The notes beneath the pieces are model-generated. The model had not been told where the DNA came from, ran no database searches, and saw only the letters and a list, made by a program, of their open reading frames with translations. From positions 977,932,721 through 977,996,720 of the forward strand of contig CM048744.1 of assembly GCA_026315105.1 (NCBI GenBank): DNA of 64,000 bases. Reading direction: 5' to 3'. Origin of the DNA: Locusta migratoria (Eukaryota; Arthropoda; Insecta; Orthoptera; Acrididae). Shown here piece after piece: positions 1-10,756 of the stretch; position 1 is the stretch's first letter; each line of letters starts with the position of its first letter. Made by a program: the position numbers and the translations under genes.

Positions 1-159
1 CTCATGAAACAAACTAGGGGAGAAATTTAAATATTGCCACGGGACAAAATTGTTCCATTGGCGGTTCTAGTGTTTTGAATTGCTCGGAAAGGTAACAATA
101 ACGGCTTCAAAATAGTTAATGAAGCTCGTACACAAACTAACAATTAACTCGCGTATAAG

Positions 160-354
160 CCGGCCGCGCTGGCCGAGGGGACTAAGGCGCTCCAGTCACG
201 GTCTGCACGGCCACTACGGTCGGGGGTTCGAATCCCCCCTCGGGCATGGATATTTGTGCCGTCCTAGTTCGTAAGTAGTTCATAAGTAGTTTGTAAGTTT
301 AGGGACTGATGACCCCGTAGTTAAGTCCCATAGACTATACAAACAATAACAATA
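160..354 (+). mobile_element. tRNA-derived SINE, full-length, with perfect TSD
   Basis: The head is tRNA-like, with an A-box-like 'tggccgagggg' and B box 'ggttcgaatcc'. The body ends in 'gggactgatgacc' and 'ttaagtcccatagac', followed by a short AAC-rich tail. The 14-bp repeat 'aactcgcgtataag' lies immediately before (146-159) and after (355-368), the signature of LINE-mediated retroposition. A and B boxes would form an internal Pol III promoter. This copy is a reference for the about 24 SINE pieces in the window. No protein is encoded. Recognition as a SINE is secure; the family name is not assigned. Confidence 0.93.
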
Positions 355-360
355 AACTCG

Positions 361-948
361 CGTATAAGATCGTAGTCGACACACAAAAATATTTTCGAGC
401 TAAGTTTTAGTTGGAAATGTTTTCATAAATATTTTGAAGATTTCAGCAAAATGGAGCTGAACCTTTTACTTTGACAACGCACATGCTACTGTAGGATCTG
501 AACGAATGAAAACAGCCTAGTAAGGAAGATGATTTTGTATGTTAGAAAACGCTGGAACGCAGCTGCCTGCCTGCTACGTGAAGCAGATATCTGGGGAGTT
601 TCTTTGCTGGGATACTGTGGAGTCGCGGCTTAGAGGAGAAGCGCTCCACCTGCAGCTCCCCTCCCCAAGCAGCCAGGCAGCGGTCGTATTTCTGGAGGCG
701 TGCCGTCGCTCCCCAGGGCAGCGAGGGGGGGGGGGGGGGAGGGCGAGGGCCGCGCAAACCAACGGCTGTGCACTGTGCAGCTTCCCGCGGCGTGCCAGGG
801 TTCGTCTCTGTGTAACGACTGCTAGTACATCCACAAAACTAAACGTACCAGCCGAAAGGAAAGTGTTTCTATTTCATTTAACTCGATACAAAGAATTTCG
901 AAAATTAGGAAAGGTTTGCTTAAAAAAACTGTAACTCTAATCGATAAA
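361..948. other. Unassigned stretch with a G homopolymer
   Basis: No gene or repeat recognised. It contains a run of about 15 G at 724-739 within GC-rich sequence, which gives spurious open frames on both strands. Nothing in those frames resembles a protein family. Confidence 0.5.
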
Positions 949-962
949 TGTTAAATGAGAAA

Positions 963-1748
963 CTTCCTGGCAGATTAAAATTGTGTGCCGCAACCAGGAC
1001 TGGAACCTGGGACCTTTGCCTTTCGCGGGCAACCGCTCTACCGACTGTGCTAGCCCCACACGACTCACGATGCCGCCTCACAACTTTACTTCCGCCAGTA
1101 CCTCGCCTCGTACTTGGCGAACTTCACAGAAGCTCTCCTGCAAACCGTGCAAGACTAGCACTCCTGGAAGAAAATTTTAATCTGCCAGGAAGTTTCATAT
1201 CAGCGCACACTCCGCTGCAGAGTGAAAGATTGCCGACCGCAGTGGCCGAGAGAACTGAGGAGCTTCAGTCACGGTCTGCACGGCCACTACGGTCGGGGGT
1301 TCGAATCCCCCCTCGGGCATGGATATTTGTGCCGTCCTAGTTCGTAAGTAGTTCATAAGTAGTTTGTAAGTTTAGGGACTGATGACCCCGTAGTTAAGTC
1401 CCATAGACTATACAAACATTTGAAACATTTAGTGAAAGATTCATTCTGAAAACATCTCTTAGGCTGTGGCTAAGCCATGTCTCCACCATACCCTTTCTTC
1501 CAGCAGTGCTAGTCTTGCATGGTTCGCAGGAGAGCTTCTGTGAAGTTTGGAAAGTAGGAGGCTAGGTACTGGCGGAAGTAAAGATGTGAGGCGGCATCGT
1601 GACTCGTGTCGGGATAGCACAGTCGGTAGTGCGCTTGCCCGCGAAAGGCAAAGGTCCCAGGTTCCAGTCCCGGTTCCGGCACACAATTTTAATCTGCCAG
1701 GAAGTTTCATATCAGCTCACACTCCGCTGCAGAGTGAAAGTTTCATTC
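963..1748 (+). mobile_element. Fold-back tRNA-like composite repeat, split by a SINE
   Basis: The 14-bp direct repeat 'tgttaaatgagaaa' lies at 949-962 and 1749-1762 and delimits one insertion. Inside, about 963-1172 is an inverted copy of about 1495-1707: both contain a tRNA-like segment ('gcgaaaggcaaaggtccca', with a B-box-like 'ggttccagtcc' on the right arm). A terminal block with 'tccgctgcagagtgaaag' occurs directly repeated at about 1173-1229 and 1685-1740. I recognise the unit as a common orthopteran dispersed repeat. A SINE at 1232-1430 is nested in it. The long TSD suggests retroposition even though the element folds back like a DNA element. Confidence 0.85.
1232..1430 (+). mobile_element. 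SINE nested in the tRNA-like composite repeat
   Basis: Same family as the copy at 160-354: A box altered ('tggccgagaga'), B box intact, standard body, and a 3' end with 'acatttgaaacattt'. The 11-bp TSD 'agtgaaagatt' occurs at 1221-1231 and 1431-1441 inside the host repeat, so the SINE is younger than its host. Confidence 0.93.
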
Positions 1749-1762
1749 TGTTAAATGAGAAA

Positions 1763-1996
1763 GTTTTAGGGCTTAAAAATATATAGGTTGCTATTTTATG
1801 AGTCTCTCTTCATTTCCCAACTATCCAGGTGTATCGAAAGAAAAGGTCGTTTAAAAACCTTAAAAATCAGATTCTCTATTACTCATTTACGTTCAGTTTC
1901 CCAAACACGCTATTTACTGAAAGTATAATCCCCTCTAAATAAAAACGTACTTAAGATTACCTGACACAGTCGGGTCTGGAGGCGATCTAATCGTCT
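1763..1996. other. Short unassigned AT-rich stretch
   Basis: Single-copy-looking AT-rich DNA between two repeats. No reading frame or motif recognised. Confidence 0.4.
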
Positions 1997-2415
1997 TATA
2001 GTTTTCAAAGCGACAAGCCAAGGTCGCACACTAACAATTTATTAAATGACGACCGGTTTCGGTGCACTGTGTCTCCATCATCTGGTCACATACATGTTAT
2101 AATCTGGTCATCGGGTTAAAAAAGATTGGGTTTAAAATAAGAAATGCAACATTACACTTAGTAACTATATAACAAATACGTAAGTAAAAACATGACAGCT
2201 TGAGTATCTTGTAAACTGTCATGATTTTAACTTATGTATTTTTCTATATACTGACAAAGAGCAATGTTGCACTTGTTATTTTATACCCAATTTTTTAACA
2301 AGATGACCAGATTATAACACATATATGACCAGATGATGGTGACACAGTGCACCGAAACCGGTCGTAATTTAATAAATTGTTAGTGTGATCTTGGCTTGTC
2401 ATTTTGAAAACTATA
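1997..2415. repeat. 419-bp fold-back (MITE-like) element
   Basis: The ends are inverted copies of each other for roughly 200 bp per arm. The left end 'tatagttttcaaa' matches the reverse complement of the right end. The arms include 'accggtttcggtgcactgtg', 'tctggtcat' and 'caacatt' in opposite orientations. The centre lies near 2200. No coding capacity is seen. This is a non-autonomous DNA element by structure; the superfamily is not determined because no clear TSD was found. Confidence 0.8.
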
Positions 2416-3029
2416 AAAACATACTTGTTTGATGAAATTAAAATTTTGCTTTTCGAGATACATGCCTTTTTTTTTTCAAAGCCTTTTCGAGAATTGGCTA
2501 GACCTACATTAATGAATTTAGAGTCATTTTCTTCGTGAACAGTTTTACTACCACGCTATTTAATAACTCAAGTTTTTCTTAATTGTAAGAACCAGAAAAT
2601 TACTTTCAAGAATTTGCACTTTTTCCGTGTTGCTTTAAAATATAAATTTCTAAGGTATGGAAATCACGTTTAAAGAATTAGATTGATGAAATATTTCACG
2701 AATTTACGAATAGAGGGTTTTTTGTGACGTGAAAATAAAATAAAGTTGGGAGAATTAACATTTTACAATATCCGTTTTTTAAGGATTTCTAAAGGTTTTC
2801 TCGGTATTTCGTAATTTAGGGCAGGAAAAAACAATATATAGATATTTTCAAAGCCAACAACTTTCTCATTTAACATTTGTCCATTAGAGCTTTTTTTTTT
2901 TTTACTTCATTGAAAAAATCTGTTTACAGAAAGTCTATTTAACATCTGATTACGTATACACTCAAAGACATCTTTTGTTTTCCGGTAACATTTTTTTCTA
3001 ATTTAATGATTGGACGACGTCTTTTACAG
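2416..3029. other. Unassigned AT-rich stretch
   Basis: AT-rich sequence with several T homopolymers and no recognisable coding or repeat content. Confidence 0.4.
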
Positions 3030-3640
3030 CCATCTGAAGCTGTTAACTGTATTCAAATCTTTGTCTCCCTCTACAAAATTTACCCCTCACAGTAACCTCT
3101 ATTACTCAACGGCAGATTCCTTGATTCTTCACACACTTTCCTACCAAGCTATTTCTTCATTTAGTGCGAGTAACTTATCTGCCAAATGCAATTCTGTGTC
3201 TGTCAGCGTGCCAGACATCACGGGATGGGTCCAGGTCAATCCTGCGATGTTTATCTGTCAGTTATCACTTCGTTCACCTCTGACAATGTTTGTTGATATG
3301 AAAAATGGCGAGTTGCACCGTGGTTCTGAATCTACGTTAAACTGTATGTCTTCGTTTAACTGATTACGTACGTCTTTCAAAGGTCACCTCCAATGGGACT
3401 ACGTCTAGTAAAGCACTGTGGTCGTCTAATCAATCTTCAGATACATGACCGCTTTATTTCTTCATTAGTTACCTATCTTCTCACCTAATCTTCCGCATCC
3501 TTCAATAGTACCATATTTCCTAACATTCTACTCTCCTTTTATCGCAACTACACTTCAATACAAGGCTTCATTACAAACACTTTTACGCTTTTTTCTTGCT
3601 ACTATGAGTCTAAATTTTATGATCGCCCGTATTTACCCTT
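3030..3640 (-). mobile_element. Highly degenerate RTE-type LINE 3' segment
   Basis: The antisense sequence keeps the landmark order of the better-preserved RTE copy at 18755-19850. Examples are 'ttcattagttac...ctaatcttc' at about 3460-3495 and a following stretch matching the reverse-transcriptase C-terminal region. About 3185-3430 does not fit and may be a separate insertion. The frame is destroyed throughout; a plus-strand frame of 117 codons here is not a gene. Assignment rests on pattern similarity only. Confidence 0.5.
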
Positions 3641-3763
3641 TTGCAGTCAAAATACTACAGCATAGCGTAACTAGTATAATCAGTGTGTCATTGTCGAAAA
3701 CTCTCCGTGTTGCCTGATTAACTTTGCTACTACTTCATTATCTTTTTTTAATATTGTTATTCT

Positions 3764-4243
3764 TCATCTGCATCTACATAGATACTCTGCAAATCACATT
3801 TAAGTGCCTGGCAGAGGGATCATTAACCACTTTCATAACTTTTCTCTACCGTTCCATTCTCTAATAGTGCGCGGGAATAAAGAACACCTAAATCGTTCCG
3901 TTTTCGATCTGATTTCTCTTATTTTATTGGGATGGTCATGTCTCCCTAAGTAGGTGGGTGCTAGCAAAATATTTTCACATTCAGAAGTAAAAGTTGGTGA
4001 TTGAAACTTCGCAAACAGATCACGCCGCAATGAATAACGTCTTTCTTTTAATGATTTCCACCCCAATTCGTGCAACATTTCCGTGACGCTTTCCCCCCCG
4101 TAACGTGATAAAACAAAACGAGCTGCCCTTCTCTGAACCTTCTCAATATCTTCCGTCAGTCCCACCTGGTGAGGGTCCCACAAGGGGCAACAGTACTCCA
4201 GGAGAGGACGCACAAGTGTGATGTAGGCAGTCTCTTTGGTGGA
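3764..4243 (-). mobile_element. CR1/Jockey-group LINE, 3' end (family A)
   Basis: The minus-strand frame 3833-4213 encodes the domain C-terminal to reverse transcriptase. Marks are 'LEYCCPLWDPHQVGLTED', 'VQRRAARFVLSRY' and the terminal 'IREWNG'. The 3' end has short 'atgtagatg'-type repeats at about 3764-3785. The element is 5'-truncated at about 4243, where similarity to other family A copies stops. The RT core is absent, so it is a dead fragment. The same family recurs at 10757-11842, 19986-20362, 47790-49194 and 61627-62195. Confidence 0.88.
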
Positions 4244-4439
4244 CCCGATACATGCAGAATTTCGAAGAGTGTATTCCAGTAAATACTGTTAGATGTTTCC
4301 CCCAAATACTGCGAACATAACTTTTTTTCCAAAATCGATCTGGTAACTTTAGTAGCACGTTCAAACTTTCGCCAAAATTACAAGTACTCTTCCCCGTGGT
4401 CTTAGTCTACCATTATTTCCATAAAGGTCGAAATAAGAA

Positions 4440-4920
4440 GTTAGTTCGGAAAGTAAGTTCCTTTTGATGATAAAAAAAGGAATCGTGTGCAGACAGACAA
4501 AGCAATTTATTTCTAAAATAGACTACTTTTCATCATAGCTCCCGTAACTTTCCAGACATTTCTCACAGAGTCGTTGAAGTTCACATATTCCGTCGCTATA
4601 GAATGTTGCCGCGTCTGTTGTCACCCTTGAAATTTTTTCGTAAACCTCGCTGATTTTTCGGTGTGTGTCACTTGTTTTAACGTTCTTAGCATTCAGAATA
4701 CGAATCATGAATTTCAGTTCCCACTCTGCAGGATTTTCGATCAACGATGCCTTTATAAAACATCACTGCCAATGATACACGACACAGAGCGAGCTGGAAA
4801 TAGCGCCTTTCCTTACTGCTTCAACCAGAGATACTACTGCGCATGAGCAAATCTGCGATCGTAGGAGGGTCGCGGAGAGAGGTCGAAGTGGAACTTTTTT
4901 CCAAACAACTCTCGTAATTC
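4440..4920 (-). mobile_element. Internally deleted mariner (MITE-like)
   Basis: A minus-strand frame (4523-4744) joins a mariner transposase N-terminus ('IRILNAKNVKTSDTHRKISE', the helix-turn-helix start) directly to its extreme C-terminus ('DAATFYSDGI', 'CEKCLESYGSYDEK'). The whole catalytic centre is missing. Outer ends form imperfect inverted repeats: 'gttcggaaagtaagttcc' on the left and an inverted 'gtttggaaaaaagttcc' on the right. This is a non-autonomous deletion derivative. A TA duplication is not clear on the right side. Confidence 0.75.
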
Positions 4921-5189
4921 GTCCCAGCGGCCGTGGCGCAGGGGGTACAACAGTTTCCGTCTGATCGCCAAAGTTGAGAACTGTCGCGCTTGGCTGCCAT
5001 TTTGTTGCGTCACCGTCTGGTCTGTCGTACACTTTTGGAAAACTAGGTGCAGGCAGCGCTTGTGAGCACTCGACTGAAGGAAGCGGGCAGGAACAATGGG
5101 TTTTGCCGTCCCGTCGACATCGTGTTCGTCAGTGACGGAGCACACGTTAAGATAATATTTGTCAGGAATGCTTAAAGAAATCGGCCATG

Positions 5190-5290
5190 CTCTTTGAAAG
5201 GTACCTTCCCGGCATTTGCCTGGAGTTCTTTAGGGAAATCACGGAAAACTTTTACATGATTGACAATCAGCGGTTCCGGTGTGAGATTAC
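5190..5290. repeat. Fragment of a dispersed tRNA-associated repeat
   Basis: The segment containing 'tcccggcatttgcctggag' and 'tttagggaaatcacggaaaa' matches, from memory, a repeat common in orthopteran genomes, in which it precedes a tRNA-like region. Only the leading part is clear here. Family recognition is from recall and could not be checked. Confidence 0.45.
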
Positions 5291-7959
5291 CGCCCAATAG
5301 AAATATTGGTAATTAATAGCATTTGATAATTAAACAGTATGAAGTTCACTGCAAACATTGACCATGCCAATGCACTAAATGTTACACAATTTTAATCTTA
5401 TTAATTATGGTAGCAATGTATGTACACAGTTGGGTGACAACATTTACAGTTAGGCCATAGGTAGAAATTCTCCACGTTGAGATTTGCTGTGTGCTTGTAG
5501 CTGACGGGAGGCCAGCGAGCAGGCCGATGTTGGTGGCTTGTTCCAACTTAGGATTTTACAGTTCGTTTCCGGTGAGGGGAGAGAGGGACAATGGCGAGTG
5601 CCAGGCACAGTGCAGTGCACAAATATTGTAATACTACTGGCATTTGAAGTAATACGATGCAGTTAGGAACCTTTAAGGCCCTCATTACAAAATAGCCTGT
5701 TGATAAATAAACAATACATTAGCTGATATAGTCACATCTAACGTAATATGTTTAATTGACAATGAAAAGTAATAAATTACCAACGAAGACAAGACAGTTA
5801 CACAACTAGCATGGCAATGTTTGTTTATAAAAATAATATATTAACTATTTTTCATTTTTATTTTCAATCAATCTTTTGTATTTTACCTTGAAATATTCAG
5901 TTAAATCACTTATCTGTGGTATAAGAAATTGCACAATTATGATAAACAGTACAAAGGATGTTTATATTAATATAAAAACGTAAGAAAATATTTGTTTAAT
6001 GTGTAGTGTAATTATTTTGATTTTAGGTAAAGTTTTAGAAATGTATTGGCTGAGCGCTGTACGTTGGCAAATCGGTTAGAACAGCTCGCATGCGGAAGTT
6101 GATGACATAGGGGAAAATACCCCGGCAGTTGAGTTTTGGCGTGCGCGCGTGCGAGGGCAGGAAGTGAGGACTCCAGGGCAAGTGGTGTGGCTGGCCGGGC
6201 GGCGTCGCTCTGCCTCAGTCGGCATGTGGATCTCGAGGTGGTGACTTGAGATTTGTGTGTGGCAATCGCCACAGGTGGTTGCTCGTCGTAGACTGCACCA
6301 AGTTAAATCGAGTGCTACTGTGTGTTTGTGAATATTTAGCCGGTGGAACAAGGTGTGCATCGCATTGAATTAAAATGACTGTGATTTGTTAATGTAACAC
6401 GTGTCGTCGCATAGGCATGAACTTAAACGGTGTTTGAGACAGCCACGTGGTGTGAAAACAATTCGCGACAAATATTCATTTTGTCTGGGGGCTCTCGAGC
6501 TATAACTTTATTTGATAAATGTGCCGACGTACAGACGTATCAGCCACAGGGTTCAAGTATTGTGAAATAAACAACATAAAGTGAACTTTCACGTGTTTTC
6601 AAAAATAGTAGTTAGTACACCCTTTTCTCTCATGAACTTGAATTTATTATGAATTTGTTTTGTTAATCATATGCAGGGAAGGAAAGCTGCGAACGTGTGA
6701 TATCATCCCCTAGAAAACGAGTCAAACAGTCGCAATCACAGTTCCAGTGTTTTTGCATGTTTAGGAATTTGGTTCGCAGCTGGTGGTTGTGAGTTTCAAA
6801 AAATTAATCTTTCCCTATTTTAAACTCTCACCCCGACCTTCACGCTCGCACCGGTCACGATAACCGATAACGATCACGAGAATTCTGTGCTGACACTTGC
6901 CCCTTTAACAATTACAATTTGTTTATACTTGAAAAGTAAAAATAATAAAATAAGGAAAATGGTAGTAAATTGAATGACAAGTAAATAATTAAGATTTCTA
7001 CAATATTCAAGATTTTTTGTCCATAAATGAATTAATGTAATTTTTTTATGTAGTTACGAAGTTCAATCACTGTTGGGCTTGTTTTGTATAGTTTTTTATG
7101 TAAAAGAGTCATTAGTAATATATTAATGTTTTTTAAAGAAATCATTTTATCTTTTCTACCGACTTTATATTATTGATGCTGCAGCAGAAGTAGGAAATCT
7201 TAGGCTAAGTCCAAGTTCAATGCCATTTCATAATACATGGGTTGTCTCCTCTTCAATTACGAATAAAAACACTACAATTCCAATTAAACTCCACTTATAT
7301 TTTGAAGAACGAAAAACTTTATATTTTGTACATTTGCACTTCTTACATTCTCGAACGGCTACGAAAATCATACTGATTCTCACTAGTACAAAAAAATAGT
7401 CTCTATATAACCTTCGCTTGTTCTATTCATTAAGATCTGAAAGTAATTCTTACACCGTTGACTTTATAATTGAACCTCTTTGAAGAAAATACATTAACTT
7501 TTTTTTTACATCGTAACTTAATTAATCTATACATGAATATACAGAAAGTTAAAAAAAATGTACACTCGTTACAATTGTGAAAGTAAATATTGTAAGTGGA
7601 CATTAATTCTTCTACCGCTCTTAATGTATACCTTTTCACTCGTACCCCTATGGTAACGCTACACTGTCTATAGAGCAGTCGTCGACGCCTTTGGGCTCAG
7701 GATTACCGCGAGACCGATCGGTCCCGATAGTCCTTGCGAGGGCTGATGTGTGGCACAGATAACTTCCATATGTTAAGCATAGCGGCTGCAATAGTTTTGT
7801 CATTATATTTACCACCAGAAGCTGTGATTTTCTGGTGGAATGTCGGCTAGTCCTGGGGGACATCTAGTGCTGTGCCCAACTCTTATAGCAGTGTCGCAAT
7901 CTTGGCATATATTCATCCGCTGTCTCATACACCTGCACTGTCCTGCATGCTCTCTACAT
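5291..7959. other. Long unassigned stretch
   Basis: About 2.7 kb of AT-rich DNA with a GC-richer block at about 6100-6360. The frames there carry no recognised domain. A retroviral-style 'tgggggctc' occurs near 6484 but no LTR could be defined around it. No repeat family is recognised. Confidence 0.4.
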
Positions 7960-8045
7960 TCAAAAAATGTTCAAATGTTTTAAACCTACTGGACCAAATT
8001 GCTATGGTCGTCAGTGACTAGATTTATAAACTACACTAAGGAAAA

Positions 8046-8046
<1 letters not shown>
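7960..8046 (-). mobile_element. SINE 3' half joined to an AC microsatellite
   Basis: The inverse of the SINE 3' region is present ('atgttcaaatgttttaaacc', then a degraded 'gtcgtcagtgac' block and 'actacactaagga'). It runs straight into the AC tract at the position where the SINE body normally contains a short GT-rich segment. The tRNA-like head is missing. Confidence 0.7.

Positions 8047-8094
<48 letters not shown>
8047..8094. repeat. (AC)n microsatellite
   Basis: 24 uninterrupted AC units. It starts at the internal edge of a SINE fragment, suggesting growth from the short GT/AC stretch of the SINE body. Confidence 0.97.
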
Positions 8095-8096
<2 letters not shown>

Positions 8097-8505
8097 TAAT
8101 GGGACGAATTGTTGTCCCCGCTACTACCTTTTATCAGCTCAGTTTTGCAGCAGACTGTGTTTGTATTTATGTTAAAATGATTTTTCTATGTAAATGTTTT
8201 TGTTATGTGATTCTTAAAAGAGTTAGTTTGTTTTTTTATGTGCTATAATGGCAATTAAACCTACGAGAGCAACATCTTCGGCGCCAACCTCAGGGAATAG
8301 AACATCTGGCCACTTCAAGTCGCGGGTCGACGGCCACAAGGCAAGAAGATGATGGTCTCTGCGGTTATCGTCGCCCTTATTTACATTGTCAACGAAATAT
8401 TCCTAAAATTTGAGCAAATACATTATGTCAGTTCATTCTCGACTTCCGACTTGTAAATGTCAAGTGTAATAAAAGTCGTATTTAAACTTTAACTACGTGT
8501 TCGCC
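8095..8505 (+). mobile_element. Possible solo LTR
   Basis: The segment opens 'tgtaatggga' and closes near 'gttcgccaaca', so it has TG...CA-type ends. It carries an 'aataaaa' signal at about 8467 shortly before the end. This composition suits a Gypsy-type long terminal repeat. No flanking TSD, tRNA primer site or internal gene was seen, so this is a suggestion only. Confidence 0.3.
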
Positions 8506-9019
8506 AACATCACTTATTTATTTTGAAGAGATCTATCAGAAATATTACATTAACATGAATTGAGAATTATTTCCTGTTAAAGTTTCTAAGATTTTTTGAG
8601 AAGATATTTTATTTGAATTTAACTGATGTTTGACATTTACGTCAAAGGAAGACTTTGATAATTTTTCAGTGCTTTCATAATCGATCGCCTACATTGATCG
8701 ACTTACTATCAACAAGATATATTGAATCTCTGTGGTCAACACGATGTTAACTAGTATCAACTTCAGTTTTGCAGTTAAAACTTGACAGTAATTTAAAGAG
8801 TATATCCGATTAGCAGCGAGAGTCTAAAAAAAAGAAATTCTTCTTACTACGCTTCTTAGAATGCGCAAGAACCTGATATAAAAAATTCAGAAGTTGGAAA
8901 GATCTTTTTTTCAAAGTTATAATTTTTATGGTGATGAGCGGACAACAAGGATTACGGAGTCTGACACGGCCACATTTAAAGCTTCAATAATCAGTTGCAA
9001 GCGATACTCAGAGTCGTCC
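8506..9019. other. Unassigned stretch
   Basis: AT-rich DNA without a recognisable gene or repeat. Confidence 0.4.
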
Positions 9020-9070
9020 CGCCTCAACACGTGCCCGAGGAACCACTCGAACCTCCGGCGGGAACGGCCG
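9020..9070 (-). mobile_element. SINE head fragment
   Basis: An inverse tRNA-like B-box region is visible ('cgtgcccgagg', 'ccactcgaacctccggcggg', 'cggccg'). It has no body and directly abuts the 3' end of a second SINE, so two copies are tandem or one is inserted in the other. Confidence 0.65.
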
Positions 9071-9270
9071 CTCAAATGTTTATAAATCTATAGGATTCAA
9101 CGGCTGGGTCATTAGTCAGTAGCTTACAAACTACTTAAGGTAAACAAACCTAAGGACAACACCAACACCCACGCCCGAGGGGGTCTCCAAACACCGACGG
9201 CGGACGGCGGACGGCCGCGCTCACCGCAGCACGGCGTCCCAGTGCGCTCGGCTAATCCGCCGCGGCCGGG
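9071..9270 (-). mobile_element. SINE, degenerate, complete length
   Basis: The antisense copy runs from 'tcaaatgtttataaatc' (3' end) through 'cacgcccgagggggt' to a head with 'ccgccgcggccgg'. The B box is damaged, since the expected 'ttcgaacc' is not intact. It is more diverged than the copies with perfect TSDs and so probably older. Confidence 0.75.
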
Positions 9271-10061
9271 AACTGCCGCCCACTGCGTAGCATGACGCCT
9301 TAGACTCCAGTCATTAATCTGTTTGTTGTTGATAAGCCGCAACGTTGACTAAACACGCGCCCAGCCACACCATGTTACAGTTACGGGAAATGGCTTCACG
9401 CGTTGTTTTAATGCGACAGCAGTTTTCCAAATGTTTACAAGCGGCGGCTTCACTGCAGTCGTATCGGGACTGAGGCTAATGAGTTTATGGGCGCATCCGT
9501 TAACAGGGCAGCGTGTCCGACCACATCCGTAAGACTGGCCCCTCAGACACATTCCTGCGATCAACTTGTTCATGATGTAACAGTTGCTGCAGACATGTGT
9601 TCACTCTGTGAGTCTTTCAACCACGACTGATTACTTGCTGCACTTTAGCCGTGAGCGTGAAGAGTGCGTCACAACATGTTACTTACATTTGTTTACCATA
9701 CATCTAATTGTAGCTTCCCTTGTAACAAAAGACGTGGTTCCATTTATTCTAGTCACGCAGTGCGTGATTCGGAGTGTGTCGGAAGGAGATAACGATTGTC
9801 TGTCTGGCGTGTGATTCTCTGAATGGTCTCTTTTTTGACGATGGAAAATGGGCCATAGCTAGAGGTCAGCGCGGATAAGAAAAGTGTTATCCGCATCCGC
9901 CAATGAGTTATTTTAATGCCCCATCGCAGCTGAAGCCATTTCTTTTTGTTTTCCCGTTTCCTCTAATTGAACGTGCAAATCTTAGTGTCCGCAACCATTT
10001 CAATTGACGATATAATTCGTCTACCTATCCCCATTTTTCCCCATTCAATAGACAGCAAATC
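9271..10061. other. Unassigned stretch
   Basis: Mixed-composition DNA with several open frames under 110 codons. No domain is recognised in any of them. Confidence 0.4.
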
Positions 10062-10073
10062 GATACTGAACAG

Positions 10074-10206
10074 CCGGCCGCGGTGGCCAAGGGGACTGAG
10101 GCGCTCCAGTCACGGTCTGCACGGCCACTACGGTCGGGGGTAAGTTTAGGGACTGATGACCCCGTAGTTAAGTCCCATAGACTATACAAACATTTGAGCA
10201 TTTTTT
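10074..10206 (+). mobile_element. SINE with internal deletion of its B box
   Basis: The standard 5' head with A box runs to 'cggtcgggggt', then jumps directly to 'aagtttagggactgatgacc'. About 80 bp are removed, including the B box. The ends are intact, and the perfect 12-bp TSD 'gatactgaacag' lies at 10062-10073 and 10207-10218. Confidence 0.92.
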
Positions 10207-10218
10207 GATACTGAACAG

Positions 10219-10756
10219 ACGAGCTGGTGCGTTTTGTATCTGGCGTGGTTCCGCAGCCAGTCGACCGCCAACGCTTTCCCTTACTGCCGTCGCTCCAAAC
10301 CGCGACCGAGGCCAACCGCTTCGTTGGCCCCGAACTGCCGCCGATACGCACGAAGGAAATGTCGTCCGGTGAGGCGGCTGGCTGTCGTTCGTTACCCTAG
10401 TGTGGACCTGCCCTGAGGCCCACAGTAACGTACGTTATAGTGTAAACTTGAGGGCTCATGGACGCTGCAAGACGCGGCTGGGCGAGTAGCCGGCCGCCTG
10501 GGGAGACCTACGATGGAGAAGCCGCGTAGCTGTGTGGGGGAGCCGAGCAGACGAGGCAGGCGGCAGCGGAGGGACTCTCCGCTATGGGGAGCGGCCGCGC
10601 GCATCGGAGCACAGCGCCCCAATGCGCTCGGCCACATACGCTGGCACATACGCTCCCCAGCCACCGTCTCGTGCCAGCCGGACTGCAGATCTGATCGTGC
10701 ACTGCTCCCCACACTCCAAAGCGAGTGTTTCTATCGCATTCGTCGGAAGTCACGAT
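10219..10756. other. GC-rich unassigned stretch
   Basis: About 540 bp of GC-rich sequence giving overlapping open frames on both strands. Near 10590-10640 it resembles part of a tRNA-like SINE head ('cagcgccccaatgcgctcgg'). No gene is recognised. Confidence 0.4.

Noticed and set aside
160..245. Genuine tRNA-Leu/Ser-like gene
   Set aside because: The tRNA-like segment is the head of a SINE with a retroposition TSD and occurs more than 20 times; the cloverleaf is not well paired.
539..934. 131-codon plus-strand open frame at the left edge
   Set aside because: GC-rich low-complexity sequence with a poly-Gly run from a G homopolymer; competing frames on the minus strand; no domain.
948..1340. 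130-codon frame reading through the tRNA-like repeat and a SINE
   Set aside because: Entirely repeat sequence; the frame crosses a SINE insertion junction and includes translated B-box sequence.
3010..3363. 117-codon plus-strand frame
   Set aside because: Overlaps an antisense degenerate RTE LINE; no protein similarity recognised.
6470..6510. Retrovirus-like LTR/primer-binding junction ('tctgggggctctcgag')
   Set aside because: No LTR ends, TSD, second LTR or internal genes could be defined around it.
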